Assembly (NCBI RefSeq): GCF_900109945.1
Contig: NZ_FOBX01000004.1
Location: 248,001-312,000 of the forward strand
Origin: Bradyrhizobium sp. OK095
GTDB taxonomy: Bacteria > Pseudomonadota > Alphaproteobacteria > Rhizobiales > Xanthobacteraceae
Direction: 5' to 3'
Length of the DNA: 64,000 bases
Under the pieces are notes generated by a model. It ran no database searches. It was not told the origin of the DNA and was given only the letters and a program-made list of their open reading frames with translations. Shown here piece by piece: positions 58,583-64,000 of this stretch (within the stretch, counting starts at the first letter, position 1; every line of letters starts with the position of its first letter). The translations under genes were made by a program, and so were the position numbers.

Positions 58583-58614
58583 CGCCGCAACCCACCCAAC
58601 CAAAGGTGCCGCTG

Positions 58615-59184
58615 ATGAACATTCTGCTTCGCTTCGTGCTGCGCGTCGCGATCACCGTCGTGATGATGGTTTTGGGCGGCCGCGCCGGTGCCGTCGCGCC
58701 GACCGATCCCAGCGGCACGTGGCTGGTCGAGGACGGCCGCGCGCGCATCCGGCTCGAGCGTTGCGGTCCGTCGCGCGACCGCATCTGCGGCTTCATCGTC
58801 TGGATGAAGGAGCCGGTCGACAAGCGCGGCCAGCCCTATCGCGACAAGGAAAATGCCGATCCCGACAAGCGCGCCCGCGCGCTGCTCGGTCATCAGTTGA
58901 TCATGGGTTTGCAGGCGACGCCCGAGGGACGGTTTGCCGGCGATATCTATAATGCCGAGGATGGCAAGTTCTACTCGGTCTCGATCTGGCGCGACTCCGC
59001 CGACCGCCTCAAGCTCAAGGGTTGCCTCATAAGATTCCTGTGCCAGACCCAGACTTGGCAGCAGACCCTCGACGCGTTGCCCGGCCAGCTCGTCGGCCTC
59101 ACCGGCGATCTCAACGGTCCCCGCGCCGACAAGGAATGGGCGGCGGTGCCGGCGCCGAAGGCGACGCTGGTGAAAGCGAAGTAG
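58615..59184 (+). CDS. DUF2147 family exported protein
   Basis: 189 residues from the ATG at 58615. Signal sequence to about GGRAGAVA, then the DUF2147 opening GTWLVEDGRARIRLERC with paired Cys (ERCGPSRDRICGF), and NAEDGKFYSVSIW, typical of the beta-barrel-like fold of this family. Function unknown in general. Follows the DUF3313-like lipoprotein on the same strand. Confidence 0.88.
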   Translation: MNILLRFVLRVAITVVMMVLGGRAGAVAPTDPSGTWLVEDGRARIRLERCGPSRDRICGFIVWMKEPVDKRGQPYRDKENADPDKRARALLGHQLIMGLQATPEGRFAGDIYNAEDGKFYSVSIWRDSADRLKLKGCLIRFLCQTQTWQQTLDALPGQLVGLTGDLNGPRADKEWAAVPAPKATLVKAK

Positions 59185-59293
59185 GGGCGTCACATTGCGG
59201 CCGCTTGCCCGGCTTGCAATGCGTCGGGCGCCGTCGCCACAAATTCCGTCGCTGCGCGCGCAATGACGGCGTGGAAACAGTCGCACGCCAAAT

Positions 59294-59307
59294 TTGATCC
59301 GGATCAA
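59294..59307. promoter_or_regulatory. FixK/FNR box upstream of the Irr-like gene
   Basis: TTGATCCGGATCAA: perfect TTGAT-N4-ATCAA, centred 70 bases before the ATG at 59371, so transcription would start near 59342. Second perfect FixK-type box in the window after the one at hemA. Confidence 0.75.
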
Positions 59308-59370
59308 AGCCGAGTTACCATTTCTGCGATCCGATGGCGGGACCCCTGTCAACCGCGAGACGCAGTGGCG

Positions 59371-59847
59371 ATGGACGTTCTCTCCAACCTTCACGAAGCC
59401 GATTCAGACGAAATCGCCGTGCCGGCCGAAGACGAGGCGGCGATGCGTTGCGTGCAATTGCTATCCGACGCGGGCCTGAGGCCCACGCGCCATCGTCTGG
59501 CGCTCGGGCAAATGCTGCTGCAGGGCGATCACCGCCACGTCACCGCGGAAAGTCTCTATGACGAGGCGATGGCCGCCAATTTGCGCCTGTCGCTCGCGAC
59601 CGTCTACAACACGCTGAATCAGTTCACCGAGGCCGGCCTGTTGCGCCGGATCGCGGCCGATGGGGTCAAATCGTTCTTCGACACCGACACCTCCGTCCAC
59701 CCGCATTTTTATATGGAAGGCGAGGACGTGCTGGTCGACGTCGCCGGCGGGCTCGCCTTCAGCAAGGTGCCGGAAGCGCTTCCTGGCCACGAGATCGCGC
59801 GGCTCGACGTCATCGTCCATCTGCGCCGGAAGCGCGTGTCGTCCTAA
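59371..59847 (+). CDS. irr: Irr-like Fur-family regulator without the classic haem regulatory motif
   Basis: 158 residues from the ATG at 59371. Irr hallmarks: GLRPTRHRLALGQMLLQ, HVTAESLYDEA, LRLSLATVYNTLNQFTEAGLL, and a tail RLDVIVHLRRKR. The N-terminus lacks the GCPWHD haem motif of the first-described Bradyrhizobium Irr, and the metal/haem region reads VHPHFYMEG in place of a His triplet. It is therefore an Irr paralogue, or the HRM-less form common in other Rhizobiales. A FixK/FNR box lies upstream, and the stop codon is the first base block of a dispersed repeat. Confidence 0.88.
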   Translation: MDVLSNLHEADSDEIAVPAEDEAAMRCVQLLSDAGLRPTRHRLALGQMLLQGDHRHVTAESLYDEAMAANLRLSLATVYNTLNQFTEAGLLRRIAADGVKSFFDTDTSVHPHFYMEGEDVLVDVAGGLAFSKVPEALPGHEIARLDVIVHLRRKRVSS

Positions 59848-59947
59848 AGCGCGACGAGATTGGGATGGATCGTCATCGCGCTTTAGGTTGTCGGATGCGC
59901 ATGGTCTTTTCGGAAAACCGCTTCGCACTTTTCCGGATCATGCTTTA
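59844..59947. repeat. Dispersed repeat holding both convergent stop codons
   Basis: First arm CTAAAGCGCGACGA (from 59844) pairs with CGTCATCGCGCTTTAG (59871-59886), one mismatch; then a GCATGGTCTTTTCGGAAAA... / ...TTTTCCGGATCATGC unit up to about 59942. The TAA of the Irr-like gene (59845-59847) and the TAA (TTA at 59945-59947) of the convergent TPR gene lie in its ends. I know this unit as a frequent intergenic repeat in Bradyrhizobium and relatives. Confidence 0.7.
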
Positions 59948-61495
59948 GCGCAGCCCGGCCCGGCGGAATCCCTCCAGATAGTGCTCGCGATCGGCGTCAC
60001 TGGCCCATGGCAGCTGCGTCGCGATCCAGTGCAGCGAGATATTGGGCTGGGTCCGGCGGAGCTCGCCCAGCGCCATCTCTGCAAGCATCCCGTCGCCGGT
60101 CATGCCGGCGGACACCGCGAGCACGCGATAGGCGCCGGTGAGGTCGCCGCGGTGGCGGATCGCCTCGCGTGCGAGCGTGATGGCCTCGTCATAGTGCCGT
60201 TCGGTGAAGCGCGCATAGCCGGCGATGCCGTAATAGATCGCCAGCGACGGATCGCGCGGTGAAAGCCGGATTGCCCTCTGTGCCGCGTCGAACGATTCCC
60301 GTGACCGCCCGGCGTAGGACAGCGCCAGCGCGTAATAACCCTGCGCCAGCGAGAAGTTCGGATTGAGTGCGAGCGCCTGCTCGAACTCGGACAGCGCGTC
60401 GGAAAGCCTGCGTGTCGAGAAGAAGACGCTGCCGAGGGCTGCGTGCGCCCAGGCATCCTCGTGGTCGTGGCGCACCGCGGCAAGGGCTGCGGCCTCCGCG
60501 ATCGGCGCCGTCGTCGCAAGTTCCGCCCAGCCGAGATGCACGCCGAACATGTGGCTGGCCGCGAGCACCGACAGCGCCTGGCCGTAATTCGAATCGATGG
60601 CGATGGCGCGTTCGAGCAAGGCCTGCGCGGCTTCGTGGTCCTGCCGCGTCACCCGCCAGTAATGCGACAGCGCGCGCATCAAGAGGTCCCAGGCATCCAG
60701 GCTCGCCGGAGGCTTGCGGTCGGCGCGAAAATTCTCCGCGGCATGGATCTGCGGCTCGATTGCAGCGACGATCGCGTTGGTGATGTCGTCCTGCACGGCG
60801 AAGACGTCGATCAGCTCGCGGTCGTAGCGCTCGGCCCAGAGATGGCTGCCGGTGGTCGCATCGTTGAGCTGAGCGGTGATGCGCACCCGGTTGTCCACCT
60901 TGCGCACGCTGCCTTCGACGATGTAACGAACACCGAGTTCCTCGGCGATCTGCCTGATGTGAACCGCGCGTCCCTTGTAGGTGAAGGACGAGTTGCGGGC
61001 GATCACCATGAACCAGCGCTGCTTCGACAGCGCGGTGAGGATGTCCTCGCTGATCCCGTCGCCGAAATATTCCTGCGCGGGATCGCCGCTCATGTTCTCG
61101 AAGGCGAGCACGGCGATCGCCGGGCGGTCCGTCACCGCGCGCGCCAGGGCAGGGCTGGGGTCCGCCGGCGCAAGCGGTGTTGCCACATCTTCCCGGACGT
61201 CACCGACGAAACGAAAGCCCTTGCGCGGGATGGTTTTGATCAGCCGCTGCGTCGCGCCGTTGTCGCCGAGCGCTTTTCGTGCGGCGTTGATCCGGCTGTT
61301 CAGCGCGGAATCCGAGACGATGCGGTCGCTCCAGATCTGGCTGATCAGGTCATCCTTGCTGACCACACGGGCGCGCTGCGCGACGAGGTAAAGCAGCAGG
61401 TCGAACACCTGCGGCTGTAGCGGCACGGCGGAGCCGCCGCAGGTGAGCTCCCGCAGGTCGCCATCGAGCACGTTGTTTTCAAAGAGAAATCGCAC
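59945..61495 (-). CDS. Winged-helix/TPR regulator (CadC/adenylate-cyclase-associated type)
   Basis: 516 residues from a GTG at 61495. N-terminal OmpR/CadC-like winged helix (LQPQVFDLLLYLVAQRARVV, IKTIPRKGFRFVG), no membrane helix visible. Middle domain with PAIAVLAFENMSGDPAQEYF, then about six TPR-like units (residues roughly 290-500) ending in EHYLEGFRRAGLR. Likely a cytosolic transcriptional regulator whose TPRs bind a partner or ligand. Its C-terminal half is closely related to the protein at 63223-64000. Confidence 0.9.
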   Translation of the reverse strand: MRFLFENNVLDGDLRELTCGGSAVPLQPQVFDLLLYLVAQRARVVSKDDLISQIWSDRIVSDSALNSRINAARKALGDNGATQRLIKTIPRKGFRFVGDVREDVATPLAPADPSPALARAVTDRPAIAVLAFENMSGDPAQEYFGDGISEDILTALSKQRWFMVIARNSSFTYKGRAVHIRQIAEELGVRYIVEGSVRKVDNRVRITAQLNDATTGSHLWAERYDRELIDVFAVQDDITNAIVAAIEPQIHAAENFRADRKPPASLDAWDLLMRALSHYWRVTRQDHEAAQALLERAIAIDSNYGQALSVLAASHMFGVHLGWAELATTAPIAEAAALAAVRHDHEDAWAHAALGSVFFSTRRLSDALSEFEQALALNPNFSLAQGYYALALSYAGRSRESFDAAQRAIRLSPRDPSLAIYYGIAGYARFTERHYDEAITLAREAIRHRGDLTGAYRVLAVSAGMTGDGMLAEMALGELRRTQPNISLHWIATQLPWASDADREHYLEGFRRAGLR

Positions 61496-61628
61496 GTTTC
61501 TGTCGTCTCAAGCAAAAATCAAAGTCGTCTCAGGCGAAAATCAACCGTCCGCGAAAGTCAGGGGACGTCCGATCCGGCATGGTGGGAAGACCAAACGGTG
61601 TCGATGCCTCGGCACAACGGAGTAGTCC

Positions 61629-62417
61629 ATGTCCCAATTTGATCAACAGGTTCATTCCATCGGCCCGGAGGTTGCGGGCTCTCGCATTTTCAAGTTCATC
61701 GCCTTTCTGTACGGAATTGCGGCGTATCTCGTGTTTTTCGTCACTATTCTCTACGCCATCGGCTTCGTCATGGGGCTGGTGGTGCCGAAGACCATCGACA
61801 CCGGAACTGACACGCCGACGGCCGAGGCCGTCATCATCAATCTTCTGCTAATGGCGCTATTTGCCGTTCAACACAGCGTGATGGCGCGACAGCAGTTCAA
61901 GGCGTGGTGGACGCAATTCGTCCCCAAGCCGGTCGAGCGCTCAACCTACGTGCTGTTCGCGAGCCTGTCATTGCTGCTCCTGTTCTGGCAGTGGCGTCCG
62001 CTGCCGTCAGTCGTATGGGATGTCGGAAATCCGGATCTCGCCGTGACGCTGGTCACGCTGTCGCTCGCAGGCTGGGTGCTGGTGTTCACCTCGACCTTCA
62101 TCATCAATCACTTCGAGCTGTTCGGTTTGCACCAGGTGACCAACAATCTCGTCGGCAAGGAGGCCGCGCCACCGCGCTTCAAGACACCGCTGCTCTACAA
62201 ATTCGTTCGTCATCCGATTTATCTCGGCTTCATCATCGCGTTCTGGGCGGCGCCGGTCATGACGGCAGGACATCTGTTGTTCGCGGCCGTGACCACGCTC
62301 TACATCTTCGTCGGCATCGCGCTGGAGGAGCACGATCTCGTCGATCTCTTCGGCGACGAATACCGGCAGTACAAACAACGAGTGTCGATGCTTATTCCCT
62401 GGCGTCGGTCAGTTTAG
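61629..62417 (+). CDS. mddA: NnrU/ICMT-like membrane methyltransferase (methanethiol S-methyltransferase type)
   Basis: 262 residues, about five to seven membrane helices. C-terminal motifs RHPIYLGFIIAFWA and EEHDLVDLFGDEYRQYKQRV are those of isoprenylcysteine-methyltransferase-like enzymes. MddA of this family turns methanethiol into dimethyl sulphide, and a Bradyrhizobium enzyme of this kind has been described, so the name is supported by family only. It is divergent from the TPR regulator upstream, with 133 bases between them. Confidence 0.8.
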   Translation: MSQFDQQVHSIGPEVAGSRIFKFIAFLYGIAAYLVFFVTILYAIGFVMGLVVPKTIDTGTDTPTAEAVIINLLLMALFAVQHSVMARQQFKAWWTQFVPKPVERSTYVLFASLSLLLLFWQWRPLPSVVWDVGNPDLAVTLVTLSLAGWVLVFTSTFIINHFELFGLHQVTNNLVGKEAAPPRFKTPLLYKFVRHPIYLGFIIAFWAAPVMTAGHLLFAAVTTLYIFVGIALEEHDLVDLFGDEYRQYKQRVSMLIPWRRSV

Positions 62418-62540
62418 TTCGTGCGTCTTGCTGTCGCGTCCGCCGAAAGGAGGACGCGCGGCGGAACCTGGACGCGTAACTGATCTTGCCGGACTTCAGC
62501 CATCAACATTCCTCGGGGTAGAGTCCCCCTCACCCCGACG

Positions 62541-62596
62541 CCTCTCCCCGCATCCGCGTTTGCCGAGTTATCGGCGAACACAGGAGCGGGGAGAGG
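62541..62596. repeat. Palindromic repeat upstream of the GFA gene
   Basis: Perfect 11-bp arms CCTCTCCCCGC (62541-62551) and GCGGGGAGAGG (62586-62596), with a smaller TTGCCGA/TCGGCGAA pair nested inside. Related in style to the repeat at 63061-63200. Confidence 0.6.
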
Positions 62597-62627
62597 AATT
62601 TCAACCTTCATCAACGGAGACGACCAA

Positions 62628-63050
62628 ATGAAACATGTCGGACACTGCTTCTGTGGCGCTGTCACGATCGAGGTTACGGGCGAGCCGGCGGCGATGGGCT
62701 ATTGCCATTGCCGCTCCTGCCGCTCCTGGTCGGGCGGACCGGTGAACGCCTTCAGCCTGTGGAAGCCCGAAGCCGTGCGCATCACCGAGGGCGCGCAGAA
62801 CGTCGAGACCTTCGCCAAGACGCCGCTCAGCCAGCGCAAATATTGCAAGAAGTGCGGCGGTCATCTCATGACCAACCATCCGCCGCTCGATCTGATCGAC
62901 GTCTTCACCGCCACCATTCCCACGCTCGCATTCACGCCCGGCGTCCACGTCAATTATTCCGAGACGGTGCTGCCGATGCGCGATGGCCTGCCCAAGCTGA
63001 AGGATTTCCCCGCCGAGTTCGGCGGCAGCGGCGAGATGATGCAGGAGTAG
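62628..63050 (+). CDS. GFA-family (glutathione-dependent formaldehyde-activating-like) protein
   Basis: 140 residues. Zinc-binding Cys sets HCFCGAV, CHCRSCRSW and YCKKCGGHL match the GFA fold. These proteins bind Zn and often glutathione, or act as sulphur-linked hydrolases; the activity cannot be told. It is the only complete gene between MddA and the second TPR regulator, on the same strand as MddA. CGGAGA lies nine bases before the ATG. Confidence 0.88.
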   Translation: MKHVGHCFCGAVTIEVTGEPAAMGYCHCRSCRSWSGGPVNAFSLWKPEAVRITEGAQNVETFAKTPLSQRKYCKKCGGHLMTNHPPLDLIDVFTATIPTLAFTPGVHVNYSETVLPMRDGLPKLKDFPAEFGGSGEMMQE

Positions 63051-63060
63051 GGTGTTTTTC

Positions 63061-63200
63061 CTTCTCCCCTTGCGGGAGAATGTGGCGCGAAGCGCCGGAT
63101 AAGGGGTTCTCTCCACTCGCCAAACTGCACGCGAAGATAGATACCCCTCACCCGGCTTCGACGCTTCGCATCGAATCCACCCTCTCCCGCAAGGGGAGAG
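63061..63200. repeat. Dispersed-type palindromic repeat before the second TPR gene
   Basis: Arms TTCTCCCCTTGCGGGAGA (63062-63079) and TCTCCCGCAAGGGGAGAG (63183-63200) pair at 17 of 18 positions; internal GGATAAGGGGT / ACCCCTCACCC arms add a second stem. Reminiscent of a common rhizobial intergenic repeat. Confidence 0.7.
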
Positions 63201-63222
63201 GGTGCGCCGTCGATGTGGCGCG

Positions 63223-64000
63223 CTACCTCATCCCCGCGCGCCGAAAACCTTCCAGATAATGCTCGCGATCCTCGGCCCGCAGCATCGGCAGCTCGCGGGT
63301 GAGCCAGGCGAGCGAGAGGCCGGGCTGGGTGCGGTGCAGGCCTTGCAGGGCGGACATCGCGAGTTGAGCATCACCCAGCATGCCGGCGGCAGCGGTCAGC
63401 ACGCGATGGGCGCCGACGAAATCGGCGCGTTGCCGCATCGATTCCCGCGCCAGCTGGATCGAGGCCTCGTAATTGCGGCCGATGAACTGGGCATAGGCCG
63501 CCACGCCGCAATAGATCGCCGCGAGCGGATCGCGGGGGCTCAGCCGCAGCGCACGGCGCGCGGCGGCATCGCCGTCCTGCCATCTGCCTGCGTAGCACAG
63601 CGTCACGCCGTAAAAGGCGTGCGCCATCGCAAAATTCGGATTGAGCCTCAAGGTCAGCTCGAACTCCGCCAGCGAGTCGTCGAAGCGGCGGCGAAAGAGA
63701 TAAGTATAGGCGAGGCCGTGATGGGCCCAGGCGTCCTCGCTATCGGCCTCCACCGCCGCAAGTGCCGCGCGTTCGGCGACCGGCACGGTCGCAGCCATGT
63801 CGGCCCAGCCCATATGTGCACCGAAAATATGACTGGTCGCGAGCAGGCCGAGCGCCTTGCCATAGGTGGGGTCGATCGTCGTCGCCTGTTCCAGTAGCCC
63901 TTGCGCGGCGGCGTTGTCCTCGCGCGTGATGCGCCAGTAATGCGACAGCGCGCGCATCACGAGGTCCCAGGCGTCGAGGCTGCCCGGCGGCTTCTGCTGG
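63223..64000 (-). CDS. Winged-helix/TPR regulator paralogue, N-terminus outside window
   Basis: The frame is open to base 64000, so the start and DNA-binding domain are cut off; about 259 residues remain. The TPR units (LDAWDLVMRALSHYWRITRE, EFELTLRLNPNFAMAHAFYG, RLSPRDPLAAIYCG) and the end DREHYLEGFRRAGMR align closely with the protein at 59945-61495, which lies 1.7 kb away in the same orientation with mddA and the GFA gene between. Confidence 0.9.
   Translation of the reverse strand, partial: QQKPPGSLDAWDLVMRALSHYWRITREDNAAAQGLLEQATTIDPTYGKALGLLATSHIFGAHMGWADMAATVPVAERAALAAVEADSEDAWAHHGLAYTYLFRRRFDDSLAEFELTLRLNPNFAMAHAFYGVTLCYAGRWQDGDAAARRALRLSPRDPLAAIYCGVAAYAQFIGRNYEASIQLARESMRQRADFVGAHRVLTAAAGMLGDAQLAMSALQGLHRTQPGLSLAWLTRELPMLRAEDREHYLEGFRRAGMR

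Overview
The window reads as a chromosomal segment of an alphaproteobacterium, most likely a Bradyrhizobium. The grounds are: strong GC bias with long antisense shadow frames; a coxB-coxA-ctaB-coxF-ctaG-coxC cluster; ATP synthase F0 genes (atpI-B-E-F'-F) apart from F1; an ALAS-type hemA with a FixK/FNR box; an Irr-like Fur protein; and several dispersed palindromic repeats of the kind I know from that genus. No rRNA, tRNA, CRISPR array, transposase or phage gene was recognised.

Layout. 1-4.95 kb: fatty-acid beta-oxidation operon (acyl-CoA dehydrogenase, cut at the window edge, thiolase, bifunctional hydratase/dehydrogenase) closed by a hairpin terminator. 5.0-5.7 kb: a small membrane protein gene behind a sigma-54-type promoter with a NifA-like upstream site, convergent with another small membrane protein. 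5.9-12.8 kb: GST and a divergent MarR regulator, gshA, a PAN-domain protein, tldD-lepB, an acetyltransferase, an IalB-like protein. 13.2-19.8 kb: aa3-type cytochrome c oxidase subunits and assembly factors (CtaB, CoxF, CtaG, DUF983, SURF1). 19.9-27 kb: SnoaL-like protein, divergent sensor kinase/response regulator, thrC with an M16 peptidase, acetyltransferase, secreted protein. 27.2-29.9 kb: the F0 operon on the minus strand. 30.2-36.3 kb: YjbQ, an MHS-type transporter, an orphan response regulator, an AMP-forming ligase and an outer-membrane barrel.

36.3-37.6 kb has no convincing gene but holds a nested-hairpin element and a possible gene-tail fossil. 37.6-42.8 kb: Tat-exported hydrolase, cytochrome P460, and a symporter-type hybrid histidine kinase. 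43-46.4 kb: VapBC-like pair, hemA, metallo-beta-lactamase-fold protein. 46.5-51.7 kb: chemoreceptor, outer-membrane barrel, HTH protein and a group of very small genes, including two paralogous secreted peptides. 51.7-56.8 kb: dipeptide/oligopeptide ABC transporter with a fused double ATPase. 57-59.2 kb: TetR regulator, lipoprotein behind a promoter whose spacer holds a palindrome, DUF2147 protein. 59.3-64 kb: Irr-like regulator behind a FixK-type box, two related winged-helix/TPR proteins (the second cut by the window end), an MddA-like membrane methyltransferase and a GFA-family protein.

The common theme is aerobic energy metabolism (beta-oxidation, terminal oxidase, F0, haem synthesis) with oxygen- and possibly nitrogen-fixation-linked control: two perfect TTGAT-N4-ATCAA boxes (hemA, Irr-like gene) and one sigma-54/NifA-like promoter. 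The best candidates for something undescribed are that promoter and its small gene, the tandem secreted peptides at 50.3/51.5 kb, the TetR-lipoprotein promoter, the HRM-less Irr under a FixK-type box, and the hydrolase/P460 pair.
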